Positions 40,416-53,365 are shown, counted from the first letter of the stretch. The stretch is 64,000 nt of DNA from Siphonodentalium dalli (GCA_032622095.1 CP136061.1:261546077-261610076); one strand, 5' to 3'. Numbers and translations are program-made. The notes: generated from the letters alone by a model not told the origin.

Positions 40416-40908
40416 AGACACGGTTGGCCTTGGCGGTGGGTATCCTGTGAAAATATTTCCACCCGTCAAAAACCGCCACAAACAGAAAGAACATCAAAAT
40501 GTAGATAGACTTTGTCCGTATACAAATAAGAAATATCGCATAAACAGTATGTTATGGTCATTTGTTTGACCATTGTTATGTAAACAAAAGCATAAAAGTT
40601 ACCTTTCTGGTGTTTGTTTATATTATGATGGTAAACATAAAGAGCGTTCTTTGTTGGCGAATACCTGATATGGAACTAATAAAGAGCGTTTATGCCATTT
40701 GTGTGTGATTAGCCAGTAGCATTGTGCTGTCTTCTGTAACACAATCAGACTCTTGCTTATGTCAAATATAGTAGGTCTTTATTATAACATGCTGTTTACG
40801 CGATGGTCGTGGTATATATGAACGGAACTGTATGCGTTTTAATGTTTTTCTGTTTACGGTGTTTGGAACAAATATGAATATTTTCGACAATTAAGGCCGC
40901 ACGTGCCG
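40416..40908. mobile_element. TTAA-flanked ~493-bp element, copy 1
   Basis: TTAA at 40412-40415 and 40909-40912. Left end AGACACGGTTGGCCTTGGCG. Same element as 52868-53361 in inverse orientation. It contains two AAAGAGCGTT motifs (40638, 40679). No coding region. Confidence 0.82.
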
Positions 40909-40912
40909 TTAA

Positions 40913-42650
40913 TTCTATATATGTCTCTATGCGAAAAAACTTAATGATCGTTGAGAATTTTATCTGAAATTACTAATCATGCGGCACATGCTGACACTAT
41001 TGTTAGGCATCTGATAGTATATAAACATTTTAATAATTGCCCAGGAGGAATGACATTAGTATGAGGGACGCAAAGGAAAATCCACCACAAAGTCATTTAA
41101 ATCTTGCCATTTCAAAGTTGGATCTTCACATTCTATGACACACATTATTAATGAAAGGTACTTCATAATTTATTAACTGTACTAGTTACTTCCCTATCGC
41201 AACAGCAAAAACTTTGTACTGGTGGAATATATCATTCTTGATGGGCATAGATACATAGATATTCATGGCATGGTCTGAGAAAATGCTACTAGATTAAACA
41301 TTTATACGATTGCCTCATTAGTCATGTACATGTATAACAAGAAGGTCGTGACAGTTCAACTAAGTTGGCCTGGAATTATTATATTTAGCATACATATTAT
41401 TCCAATCCCAATGTGTCAAGTCGACAATAGCAAGTACGCAGGGCTATATTTAATAATTTTTCCACAAATAGCCACTCGTTAATATATATGCTAGCCATGC
41501 TGGTCAAGCTCCCGCTTAATGCTTAAGGTTTAAATCGAGAACACAGTGTTAAAATCATGAATTATTTAATATGTGAGAATGCTAAAACTAATCACCATGC
41601 ATTATAATTATTATATTTATCTTGATGTGTCCATCACATGAAACAGAATTCATACACACAGATGGAAAGTTGGCCCAGAAGCATATCCTATCACCAGTCA
41701 CTGCATGAACTCTGCAGTGTGCCGAGACCAAGTGGGATTGGGAGATGTTCTTTCTTTTCCTTCACTCAACAAGAAGATAAACGACTCACTTTGTTAGTCA
41801 CCAATTCACTGGGCTTTACATGTTTGTTACATCTGTGTGTTGACTGCTCTGTAGATGGCTAGAATTGAATTTTGACCTGAGTCACATTCACAGTGAGTGG
41901 GTGAGGCTGAGCCTGAAGTCGTTGATAACTAAATTTACTAATCTGTAATTACTAAATTGACTAATACAATCCTAATATTATTAGATTAGAAGGCCACATG
42001 ACCGCTTTCACTGGATACTGCTTCCACAAGTTCCAGCTACGTGCTACGTTCAACGGTTCATGACTGAACTATACTGTCTATACTGAGTAAATGAGTAAAT
42101 GAGTCAGCTCTAAAATGTCCATTTTCTGATTTCCTTGACCCAAGTTGAGGCTTGACCTGACAGTGTTTGATATATTAACAATTAAATTTACTATTTAGAG
42201 AAGTAGTTAGTTAGTAGACTGAACAATTTGCCGCTTGCAGTTGCAACTCTAAGTTTAAGTCTAAGTCTAACCAGTCCAGGTGAAAACAGACTTAAAATTG
42301 AACAATAACAGAACAAGTCAAATCGCCGTGGTGATCAGTCTGCACAGACCAGTCCACATTTCACCCCAGTGACCTTCATTTTCATATTTTTGTCAGTCAC
42401 AGATTCGTCATTGAGTTTCTTTCCGAATGACTGATTTTCACTTTTAAACTTCCAAGTTCAAAACAAGTTCTAGTGTTGTTGTTGTTCTTCTTCTTTTGAC
42501 TGCTTTGACTCTAAAGTCATTCCAGTAATGGGCTCGTTGTGCTATCTTCGCTTGTGCTTTATCGTTTGTTCTTAACGCTTACATGCTGTGATACCGTTGT
42601 ACATTTAAAATACGAGCGATAACAATAACAAGCAATTCAATTTCAAATTT
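40913..42650. other. Intergenic, no gene recognised
   Basis: A 74-residue frame at 41638-41862 has no recognisable motif. Short tandem words (TGAGTAAATGAGTAAATGAG, TAAGTCTAAGTCTAA) occur at 42085 and 42255. No element ends resolved. Confidence 0.4.
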
Positions 42651-42659
42651 CGCAAATAA

Positions 42660-42960
42660 GAGAGCGCCACCATTTTGTAAAGAAATTACGTCATCATTTC
42701 CAACGTTGCTATGGCCTGCCAGGTGACGTAATATTCAAACTTTAACGGTACGGAATCTGGCGAGGTTTGCCGAATGCTATGCGCCCGTGTCAGCTAAATC
42801 CACATTAAGCATTTAATTTTGAATAAGGTTGATTTTGTGTTACAAATTTAATAGTGTTGCTATGGGGAGGCTGATCAAAGAAGAAAAATAAATTCGTTTT
42901 ATTAATTTGTCAATTCTATTCCAACATGGCGGCCACCATAGGGCCCCATAGGTCTGAATC
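42660..42960. promoter_or_regulatory. Promoter-like cluster: CRE-like and YY1-like sites
   Basis: AATTACGTCATCA at about 42684, AGGTGACGTAATATT at 42721, and CCAACATGGCGGCCACCAT at 42921 (a YY1-type CAAN-ATGGCGGC). These sit in a locally CpG-richer stretch. No adjoining coding exon is recognised on either strand. Confidence 0.25.
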
Positions 42961-43504
42961 GCCCGGATGTAAAAACTATTTTTTCATGTTGATGGGGTAT
43001 AGAAATTACTGACGTCACATACGCAATACCCCGTAAAACAACCCTTTTGGGTTGTGATTACACAACTGGATGGCATGTTTAAGGAAGAGGAAATATTACA
43101 AATTTTGCAAATTGAGTTACCAGGGGTCGATCGAATGGTTTGGTTCAAAATTATTGAGTGTAAACACTGCAATTCTTGAGATACATTGTGAATTGTAAAC
43201 ATGCAATTTGGCATAAGTAGTTGATAGAACCACGGATAATCTTAAAATAATTTTTAAAAGGTACAATGCGGGAATGAGAATTAAAATATGTACAATACAT
43301 GTATAAATACTATATAAATTAATGTTTCATTAAATTAATATGACTTATCATTATATCAATATCATTCTGACTTCTGTATCTGGATTAGCCTGGGGGCTCC
43401 ATTATTGTTATATTAGACAGTATGTGTTCAGACTAGATCTGGATTATTATGTTGTAGTGACCAATGTTGGCATTTTCATTAATGACATTATGAATTTATG
43501 TCTA

Positions 43505-44150
43505 TATATAATACATTGCGCTTAAGCTAAATTAATTGCGCTTAAGTACAATCTATTAATTGCGCTTAAGTCTTAACTGTAATTATTTGTGCTTTAATAA
43601 GTACAATCAATTGCACTTAAACGCAATTCATTATGAAATGTGAATTTGGCCTCCCATACATGTAGATGCTGATCGTGTACTTTTACATGTATGGGAGGCC
43701 GATATCACTTTTATTAGCTAATGTCGTAATGATGATTAAGTGTAAATTATGCTTAAGTTAAGTGTAACTCATACTTATTAAGTGCCATTCACTTGACTTA
43801 CGCTTAACCGTAAATAATAAATAATTGATGTTTGATCCAGATTGATCATAATCTAATTACAAGTAAGTGTAATTGGGTTCTTCATCTATCTTACCCAGGG
43901 GTGGCTCTAGGGGAGGGGTCAGTGATGGCTACAGACCCCCCTGTCGGGAAGATCTCTGGTCAGCCAGGTAGCAATAGCCCCCCCCCCCTCCCATGTTGGG
44001 ATTGTAGTATAATTCCGCTTTTAAGCTTAATTCATTTAGGTGTGCTTCTTAATTAATCTTTATTTGAGAATGAATTAAGCTTAATATAAATGAATTACAC
44101 TTAAGTGTAAATGAATTGCACGTAAGCATAAATGAATTGGGCTCATATTT
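43505..44150. repeat. CTTAAG-palindrome-rich flank
   Basis: Many short GCGCTTAAG, GCACTTAAG, GTGTAAAT words and the CCTCCCATACATGTA / TACATGTATGGGAGG pair at 43652-43700. It looks like remnants of the same family as 44496-45772. Confidence 0.6.
43895..43990. repeat. hAT-like end fragment
   Basis: CCAGGGGTGGCTCTAGGGGA resembles the hAT end at 33323 (CAGGGATGTGGCTAGAGG) and poly-C follows. No matching right end. Confidence 0.35.
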
Positions 44151-44495
44151 ATGGGAGGGAAAGTTTATTGCCAAAAACTTATAAATATTAAATCATAAAG
44201 GATAATTCTTTGTAATAATAATCTAGAATAATATAGTAGTATGTCTACTTTAAAAACTTTAATGCATCCATTTTTGATGTACGGTCTCCAAATTATAATA
44301 CATTTTCCCTTGAATTGGATGCGAAATGGCAATTTTGTGTTTTAATATGAGAGGCCTTTTGCACAATTATTCCTTATTTTCGCTTCAGTCTAAATCATTT
44401 ATCCTTCAGTGCAAATCGCTTGCGCTTCATCGTAAACCATTTGCACTTTATGGGAAGAGTCTCTGCTTCTATTTTATATTTGACACGATCAGTAC

Positions 44496-45772
44496 TATGG
44501 GAGGCCAAATTCACATTTAATAGCTAATTACACTTAAACGTAATGCAGTACACTTAAGCATAATACCATTACACTTAAGCGTAATTCAGATTTCCATCAA
44601 ATTTGGCCATTACACTTATTATAAAGCATAATGGAATTTGTATTACGTAATTCAAATTTCATTAACCTCTATCATTTGCGCTTAAGCGCAAATATTTACG
44701 CTCAAGCGTAAATCAAAGCGTAAATCATTTTAAGCGCAAATAAAAATTAATATGCAAATGATTCCCCCTTGAATTAATTTCAAATGGCACAGGCCTGAAC
44801 ACATCACTAAAGTTGATATAGCCTCACCATATCATGGAAATAATCCCCCAGTAACCCCAAGATGTTTTATGATCATGGAAATGGTATAGATCTGTGCAGG
44901 ATATGTCACTTTTATATAATATACTATATATCTGGGATGGAGACACAAATTCTTGGGGACAGGGATGCTGATATTATGAAAATAGGAGTTTTACCCCTAT
45001 TTCAAGTCAATAAGTACACCATATGAGGGAAGCAAACCCCCAGTAAACCCTAATTCCATATTTATGGCCATGGAACCAATTGTTGGGACACCATGGACAG
45101 AGATGCTGATATGCATATGGATTTTTTTTCTTCAACTTTCCAGTCTGTATGGGGCTACTACTATGGGCCCATGATAATATGATATGAGATGGACTCAATC
45201 ATTCACATCAGAGGGATGTAAGGGAGTGTTAGGTATTTGCGCTTAAGCCCAAATGATTTGCGCTTAAGCGCAAATAAATTGATAGACACATATTTGCGCT
45301 TAAGCGTAAATGATTTGCACTTAAGCGTAAATGATTTGCATTTAAGCGAAATGATTTGCGCTTAAGCGCAAATGATTTGCGCTTAAGCGCAAATGATTTA
45401 TGCTTAAGCGCAATTATTTGCACTTAAGCGCAAATAAATAATAAATGTGAAAAGGGCCTCCCATAGCAATGGAGCTGAAATGGATGCAGCCAATTAATGA
45501 AGCTAGTAACTTTTGACATATATTTACCTCAGATGATACCATTATATGTCAGGTAGTAAGACTATGAAAACATATTGCGCTTAAGCATAATGGCATTACA
45601 CTTAAGCATAATAGCATTAAGCATAATAGCATTAAGCATAATAGCATTAAGCATAATAGCATTATGCTTAAGCGTAATGAAAATACTCTTAAAGTCTTAC
45701 GCATAAAAGCTTAAATGTACAGTTTTACGCTTTAGCGTAATTAGCTATTAAATGTGAATTTGGCCTCCCGTA
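44496..45772. mobile_element. Element with 36-bp TIR, 6-bp target duplication and CTTAAG palindrome arrays
   Basis: Ends TATGGGAGGCCAAATTCACA and TGTGAATTTGGCCTCCCGTA, extending inward to TTTAATAGCTAATTAC on both sides. Flanked by CAGTAC (44490-44495, 45773-45778). Length 1277 bp. Both subterminal parts carry dense self-complementary units of the TTGCGCTTAAGCGCAAAT kind; the centre (about 44760-45200) is unrelated and not coding. I cannot assign a superfamily. Confidence 0.85.
45233..45445. repeat. Array of 19-21-bp palindromic units around CTTAAG
   Basis: About ten units of ATTTGCGCTTAAGCGCAAAT or close variants (GCACTTAAGCGTAA, GCATTTAAGCGAA). Each unit is itself a palindrome, so the array has dyad symmetry at every period. 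Lies inside 44496-45772. Confidence 0.92.
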
Positions 45773-45778
45773 CAGTAC

Positions 45779-47150
45779 CGTACTAGATACTAGTACATAG
45801 CCCTATGTTGAATGATGTCTTCATGGCCTGAATCAATGTGATTTTTGGGGGAATCTCTGCATATTAATTTTTATTTGCATTTCGGCACAAATGAATTACT
45901 CAATCTTCATCACAAATATGATGAGGTCAAATAAGGAATAAATGTGAAAAAGCTTGACCATATTTTGTTTACTTTTAGGCTTAGCATGAAATAGCTTTAA
46001 ATTTAAAAGTAACATGAAAACAATAAACAATGCTTAAAGAGTTTTCTTTAAGTATTAGGCCTATACAAACAAGGAGAAGAAGGGGGGGGGGGAAACAACC
46101 CTTAATTTGTAGATAATAATATGTATAATTTGAGTTTTGACATGGTTGATTTTTGTTTTAATTTCCCTACTAGTCCAAACTAGTCCAGTGCATTTATGAG
46201 AAAAAATGCAGACAAAATATTTGCCCGAATAAACGCTACATATAAAACAACACACTAAAAATCAGCTAAAATCGGGGAAAAGGAAATTGGTGAATTCTGT
46301 GAAATAAATATTGGAAAATTTGGTCAAATCATCCATTTATGGATTTTCATGGATGTATATAAAAATATATAATTCACAAGTCCTACACATATCAGGTTCA
46401 TTTTGTCGACCTCAATTTTCTGAAACCAGAAATGAAAACCAATCCCAGATACGTTAAGTATTTTTCGAGTTGTGTGCCTTTAAAAACGCGAGTTTATCTG
46501 ATTTCGGGTCCCCAATTTTGCAGAATGAGCCAAATTCCGTATTCTAATTTCTATGGTAAAGGTTAATTAGTAAAACAAAAACTAGAACATTCAGTGTTTT
46601 AGTAATTTTCACCAGATTAAACACACACATAAAGTTTATTATGAATTTATATTCTCAAACAAATGTCCCATTGTGTGGCCTCTCAGTCTGACATAGTTCA
46701 GTCATGAACGTAGTGCGTACCCTTGCGAAAGCGGTCGCGTTGACCTAAGTCTGACACTGAACTCGTGTCATGAAATGCAATATTTGAGGTCATGTAACTC
46801 AATAATTTGACACCAATGTGCCCCGACTTTCATGTAACCTTTTAAATATAGTAGATTGAACAAATTGCAAAGGTATTAACAAAACATTGTTTAAGAAAAT
46901 AAACTTATGGCCCTTTGAATTCGTGACTTGAGGCAAAGTTGTCCATTCTAATTTCTAGCCTAAAATTAAATGTTTTTCACCGTTTTGGACCATAAAATTG
47001 ATCATTAGATCAATAAAAAAAATGGGTGTTTTAATTTGTAGCTTTTATAAGCCGTAAACTAATTACGAATAAATAATCGATAATTCGCATAGAATAAACT
47101 GTAAGTTCATTTGAGTAAACCATTAAATCAAAACACGTGTCATCGTAAAC
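45779..47150. other. Intergenic, no gene recognised
   Basis: AT-rich with a poly-G run at 46082. A block near 46686-46790 (GCGAAAGCGGTCGCGTTGAC) is echoed at 59670-59700 (GCGAAAGTGGTCATGTTGAC), so an old dispersed repeat. No coding evidence. Confidence 0.4.
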
Positions 47151-47159
47151 TAAAATACT

Positions 47160-47300
47160 TGGAAACGAGACGCGCATTGTGTTTACATGTGACGTCACTT
47201 GGTTTCAAGAAGCCGGAAACGTGCCGTGGTTGTGACATGCGCATGTCGCCACCCGCTGCCTGATTGCATTCAGCCTTTTCCTTTTAATATTTGGACATTT
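47160..47300. promoter_or_regulatory. Promoter-like cluster: CRE palindrome and NRF1-like site
   Basis: A perfect TGACGTCA at 47190-47197 in GTGACGTCACTT, an ETS-like GCCGGAAACG at 47211, and GACATGCGCATGTC near 47234. CpG content is higher than around it. A hAT element starts 60 bp downstream. No coding exon identified. Confidence 0.3.
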
Positions 47301-47358
47301 ATGTGGCCTTAATCCCTCATCGTCCAACCATGGGCGTGAAAAATTTGAACGCTACGAA

Positions 47359-48558
47359 TAGTGCTGGGCGGTATGACGATATATCGGGTATACCCGGTTT
47401 TAATTTTGATATCGTCAATAATATCGTCTGAAATAAAAATATCGTAATACCGTCCCAAGTTGTAATATTCTCCATGTAGGTTGAAACCCATCATATGGTC
47501 CCAACAATCAGCGAAGTTAGAGTAAGTATAATAGTCCCAAACTTCCCGGAAATACGCAGTCGAAAAACGTTTTAAAACATCGGAGCACGTGCTAAGTCGT
47601 GCTTGTCAAGTTGGATATGCTTCGTCGGAAACATCAAAGACATACTAGTAGCATCAGTTGGCTACACTGTGAGATTGGTATGTCGCGCGCATGCGACTGG
47701 CACAATGACCTCATTTCAGGTTGGTGCCTCTTGCTCTATCAACCGTAACCGGTTGCTTGGAGACGGATTACGATGTCAGATTTTATATTGACCACACTTA
47801 GTCTAGCTGATCGTCTCAATGTGTGCAAATTGCGAGTAAAATGATTTGGTGGACATGTGCCGTACGGATCATGGCATTGCTATCGCTTCAACAAATGTCA
47901 AATTCACAAACTAATTGAACATGATTGTCTATATTATTTTCCTCAGCTAAAAAAAATGCCGACGCAAATTCATTTCACGTCGGCTTTTGCCTCGGCACTG
48001 CCCATTGTGGCATTGTCGACGCTAATATCCAAGGCTGCCGTATATGGACATTGAAGTCCCACGGTGCTACCAACTACCAATTACCACTGATAAATAGTCT
48101 CACAAACAACCAATTCCTCACGAATTAATAAAATGGCAATTTGAAATCGAATGCGGTGCTTAATGTGTGCATGGTGTTGAGCGCTATGGTCAAAGGGATA
48201 TAACTCAAAAAAATGTATGCGAAAACGCACGTGGGCCGTGTTATATGATTATATCCCTTTGTTTCAAAGTTATTATTTCTCCGTCGGCAAACTGTCAATT
48301 GTTGCAGACAAGTGGTCATTATATACATGTATACTGTGATGTTACTGATAATTGTTCAATACACATTTACTCGACCGGATGATGACCCACACATCGTAAA
48401 TAAAACGTAGAGATGTATTGTGCAAACTTTATTTATGAAATATTGCATATATTGTACATTGTACTTACCAATTGTAATATACCAAAATAATATCGTGTAT
48501 CGCGATGTTGTCGCCATAATATCGCGATATTTTTTGGGGCCAATATCGCCCAGCCCTA
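47359..48558. mobile_element. hAT non-autonomous element, TAGTGCTGGGCGG ends
   Basis: 1200 bp exactly, with ends TAGTGCTGGGCG / CGCCCAGCCCTA and a perfect 8-bp duplication GCTACGAA (47351-47358, 48559-48566). The terminal 80 bp are rich in ATATCG words. Several 60-70-residue frames inside have no transposase motif. Confidence 0.94.
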
Positions 48559-48566
48559 GCTACGAA

Positions 48567-49507
48567 GCCACAATATTTATGTGGCAAGGGCATGCCCCGT
48601 TAACTTACACTGTTCACGTCCAATGACACAAATAAAACCATAAATAAAAAACACATACCTGTTGTTGGAATGTTTAGTATCATGACTGAACTAACTAGAA
48701 TATTTTTTGTCACTATTAATCCATTAAAATTTGATCAGAATACACACGTCAGAAATATCAAAATCGTCTGTGTGAGGATTACGCGCCGTATTGAGATTAC
48801 GCGCATGCGTAAAGGATCAGAAATCATGGAATTTTTTTAGGCCACATCAAACTTATTTCGCAGTTTCATTTTTCCAGACCACGTAGGAGCAGGCTGATTT
48901 TTATAGACATTATGGGATCTATATCCTTATATTATAATTTTTCGGAGTGAATGATTTTTTTTCACATCTATATATTAAGTATACATGTACCGGTATATGT
49001 AATAAGCGCTAGATAAAAACTCTAACTGGCTGTCAAGCCACATACAGTACAAAGACGCAAGGAAAGCTATAGTGGATGGTTGTCAAGTAGGCCTTCAGTT
49101 TCAACAATTGGAAAGTTTATGCCTAACATGTTGAATTTTTTTTATATGCGACTATTACTGTGGTCATATATTTAATGTGAAATTTGTAGTGATAAATCGA
49201 GATATATATAAACACATATATATATATATAGCATCGTCGTCGAAATTGCTAGAAGTTTCATAGCAGACGTCTAAATGCAATTTGGGCGCAATTTGTTACC
49301 GGATGGGAATATATTCGCTGCCACGTGGTCTTGTATTTTATACATATAAAAACGAGCTTCGCTTTGATAATTGAGAATGACACAGCTACGAAAATGCATA
49401 TACATGTATGTATATGAGTTCAATTATTCTATATAATTTGTAGCCGCCAGTGCCCGCCACACAGATGTGATATTTGTAAGCTCTGTGTGCGCACAGGTAC
49501 GATTTTA
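48567..49507. other. Intergenic, NRF1-like site, no gene
   Basis: ACGCGCATGCGTAAAG at 48799 is an NRF1-like palindrome. Otherwise AT-rich with a TATATATA run at 49215. No coding evidence. Confidence 0.4.
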
Positions 49508-49958
49508 GGTTACACTGGTGTAAATAAGGTTCGGAGAGACCTCTAGCGGATGCGGGAGGAATATATAGGAGAGAATAAAATAGACACTGGGCCCTGATTG
49601 GTCAATAGCCTTGTGTGCTTTTTGCATAAAAAAATCATCACACCTCTTCCCTATGATTTCCCATAGGTAAGATAGCCATTGGCACAGGAATTAACCCTTT
49701 GTAGTGAAGTTTGAATTTGTTGGTGTGGTCTAAAATATGACAGTATTTTTTTATGCGGATCTGACACTAGTTACGAAAACACAAGATTTAAAGGCGAATT
49801 CCCTGCTAGACAGATATGATTTTTTTGTGTAAAAAGTTTCCCGAAATGTCAATTTTTCAGATTAAAAAAAAAAATTGGACCCATGGTTCATATAGCCAAC
49901 AGCATACGCTAAAACGTTAGCACTGAGGCCTATGGAAAACATTTACACCAGTGTAACC
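49508..49958. repeat. 451-bp direct repeat with inverted ends, copy 1
   Basis: Starts GGTTACACTGGTGTAAATAA, ends ATTTACACCAGTGTAACC, so each copy has its own inverted termini. By eye identical over all 451 bp to 50862-51312. No coding region. Confidence 0.92.
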
Positions 49959-50861
49959 TAAAGGGAAAAATGAACTTTTTGGCATTTTTGATTCCTGGGA
50001 GTCACTTTAAAGTATTTTAATGCATTTTTCACAGCCTGGTCTTTCAGTCCAATGAATCTCCCATGCATGGTGTGGCTATTCTTGCTGCTGATGTCTTCTT
50101 TCACTTCCATCGGCCAAAAAAATGGTATGATTTTTCATAAAAAAATGCCAATTTTTCAAGGTATTTTCAAAAAATTTCAAGGTGGTAATTGTCACATGAT
50201 AATGCAAATTACCCATTACATGAGCATGTCAATGACACACATACCAATTGTTATAAGAAGCTAATCTAACAAGTATTTTGGATTTTATAGCCAGTGATAT
50301 ACAGATATATATAATAAAAGTGTCTCATTTTCACTGGTGGGTATGGCCATTTGAAGGTTAATAGCACTAAAACTTGGACACATTTAAGAAAATGCTTCAG
50401 CATTTCAAAGAGAGCATATCTTTGTTCAACTAATTCAATATACACCCACATCCAGTTATCTTGGATCACCCTTGCAGACCTGAAAATGTCATATTTTAGT
50501 CTTCCATGTGCTGATAAAGTCATGTGCTTGATGCTCAGCTGATCAGATCTGGACTCAATGACCTCACATCACCAGAAGTTCTCTCATGGAAAGGATCTTG
50601 TACAGTCTTCCATAGCTGATCCAAGTTTGCAACACCAGACCCCAAAAACTGTGTGAAAATGGGGCCTGAATATGACTTGTGGTGGAAAAATGTGCTTTTT
50701 TGATGAATAATGTGTTACAGAGAGTGGGGTTAAATTGTGTGTGATAAATAAAGAACCACAGAAGTGATATTATTTTTGAACACATTTTTTTCATTCATGG
50801 GCAATTCTGAAAAAATGTAGGGTGTTACAATTATTCCGCGAAAAAGCGGGCTATCGCTTTA
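49959..50861. other. 903-bp spacer between identical 451-bp repeats
   Basis: Begins TAAAGGGAAAAATGAAC and ends GCGGGCTATCGCTTTA; the outermost bases are complementary (CCTAAAG / CTTTAGG). Frames of 60-85 residues show no retroviral-type or transposase motif. Confidence 0.6.
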
Positions 50862-51312
50862 GGTTACACTGGTGTAAATAAGGTTCGGAGAGACCTCTAG
50901 CGGATGCGGGAGGAATATATAGGAGAGAATAAAATAGACACTGGGCCCTGATTGGTCAATAGCCTTGTGTGCTTTTTGCATAAAAAAATCATCACACCTC
51001 TTCCCTATGATTTCCCATAGGTAAGATAGCCATTGGCACAGGAATTAACCCTTTGTAGTGAAGTTTGAATTTGTTGGTGTGGTCTAAAATATGACAGTAT
51101 TTTTTTATGCGGATCTGACACTAGTTACGAAAACACAAGATTTAAAGGCGAATTCCCTGCTAGACAGATATGATTTTTTTGTGTAAAAAGTTTCCCGAAA
51201 TGTCAATTTTTCAGATTAAAAAAAAAAATTGGACCCATGGTTCATATAGCCAACAGCATACGCTAAAACGTTAGCACTGAGGCCTATGGAAAACATTTAC
51301 ACCAGTGTAACC
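50862..51312. repeat. 451-bp direct repeat with inverted ends, copy 2
   Basis: Same as 49508-49958. Right flank is TTTAGTCG; the left flank of copy 1 ends ATTTTA, so TTTA may be a target duplication of the whole 1805-bp unit. Confidence 0.92.
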
Positions 51313-52863
51313 TTTAGTCGAGCGACTGAATATGATTGGCTACTTCCATTAAATAGTACGACTCGATCGTAGAAAATAAAAATTATTTGATTCTTTGCGA
51401 GGCCGATCGTGCGACAAAATGTCCTGCGATTTTCCACCGCACAAGCTACGATTTTACCTATATATAGCCTACAATATAGGCTTAACCGGTGCCCGATATT
51501 TGTCGTACGATATATATCGCATCGTACGCGTGTGCGGCGCGCTAAGGCATGTTTAGGTTTTCCGTATCAATAATAATATTATATGTAGGCCGGTCTATTG
51601 CCAATTGTGTAATTTCCAATTTAACACAGTCAGGCAACTATTTTCGGTACGGTAGCGTACATGTATGTACAGGTACATACTTCAATTTATCTCCAAGTTT
51701 TACAATATGTGTTTAAACACGTACACATATTCACCGTATTAATGACCATATATTCTTTTAAACATATAATAGGATGACCATACTTTAATACCATTACTAC
51801 TGTAGAAAACATTAACACAACTGTTTATTTGAACGTTGATTTACCGTTTTCTCATTTTACTGGAAAAAGCGGTAATAATCGGTAACCATCGGAACGGCAG
51901 GATTTTTTTATCGATGTCGATTATAAACAGGCAAACGAAAATATAGTCGAAGTGCCGTTTCAGTTAATCTGTTTATAACTAGAAATGTGTTGGTTTTATG
52001 CCAAAATATCGAACATAGACCTATATAATCCGGCTTTTGGTGACAATTTGGTCATAGTTTTCGACTTGTGAACATTTCATGGGGCAGGTGGTCGTGGAAT
52101 TCATCAATTACAACTGATTTACTTACACGAAAATCCACAGGAATACGAATATAATCCACATAAGAGACTAATAATAATAACTATTACCCGTGCATATCAT
52201 ACTCTCGTCGAATCTTGACATACCGGAAAGCTTGAAAGACCAAGCATCCGGTTAACCGGTTAATCAATTTGAATTTCAAAACTAATAAAATAATTTCCAT
52301 ATCCCTCAGCTGTATCCCTTCAAATATTGTTTACTTAAGAAAATGCATCTTTATTTTTGGTACAAAAATATCAATGGTATAATTTTGATAAGAACACTTC
52401 TATGATGAAAATGTCAACAAAACCGGACGAATAGACCCTTATTATTGTTATTTATCAAACAAACAACATTTGGCGCTAATAACGTGCTATCTATAAATGC
52501 CAACAATTTGACCCAGTTGATATTTCCATATCTGCACGGCATATATTGATTTTCATGAGTAATCAATTTGTGTGGCCTTTATTTTAGAAGCGTGACGTCA
52601 TCATTATCGTCTGTATTTGAAAATGGTGATATGTTTTCGACTCCGAGATTAAACTAACAAATCTGTAATTCTGACAACGTTTATATCACAATCTATGTTT
52701 GAACATAAAGAATACTATCTCCGCTACAAGTAAGACTCATGTATTTGTAGAAAATTTCAGATAGAATGGTATTTTGAAGGGGTTATATCGGTGGTCACTG
52801 GTGTTGAACTGCTTCAAAATTTGTGCAAACTTGGTTTTCAGCTCTTTTATTAGGCTAGAAGGA
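51313..52863. other. Intergenic, no gene recognised
   Basis: AT-rich; no repeat ends, RNA gene or coding motif recognised. Confidence 0.4.
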
Positions 52864-52867
52864 TTAA

Positions 52868-53361
52868 AGGCACGGTTGGCCTTAATTGTCGAAAATATTC
52901 ATATTTGTTCCAAACACCGTAAACAGAAAAACATTAAAACGCATACAGTTTCGTTCATATATACCATGACCATCGTGTAAACAGCATGCTATCATAAAGA
53001 CTTACTATATTTTACATAAGCAAGAGCCTGATTGTGTTACAGAAGACAGCACAGTGTCACTGGCTAATCACACACAAATGATATAAACGCTCTTTATTAG
53101 TTCCATATCAGGAATTCAGCAACAAAGAACGCTCTTTATGTTTACCATCATAATATAAACACACACCAGAAAAGTAATTTTTTATGCTTATGTTTACATA
53201 ACAATGGTCAAACAAATGACAATAACATACTGTTTATGCGATATTTCTTATTTGTATACGGGCAAAGTCTGTCTACATTTTGATGTTCTTTCTGTTTGTG
53301 GCGGTTTTTGATGGGTGGAAATATTTTCACAGGATACCCACCGCCAAGGCCAACCGTACCT
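52868..53361. mobile_element. TTAA-flanked ~494-bp element, copy 2 (inverted relative to copy 1)
   Basis: TTAA at 52864-52867 and 53362-53365. Ends AGGCACGGTTGGCCTTAATT and AAGGCCAACCGTACCT. Contains AACGCTCTTTAT at 53088 and 53128. Better preserved at the termini than copy 1. Confidence 0.84.
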
Positions 53362-53365
53362 TTAA

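Noticed and set aside
45233-45445. CRISPR-like regular repeat array
   Set aside because: There are no unique spacers; units are contiguous palindromes within a eukaryotic transposon.
49508-51312. LTR retrotransposon reading of the 451-bp direct repeats
   Set aside because: No TG..CA ends, no tRNA primer site after the first copy, no purine tract before the second and no gag/pol-like frame.
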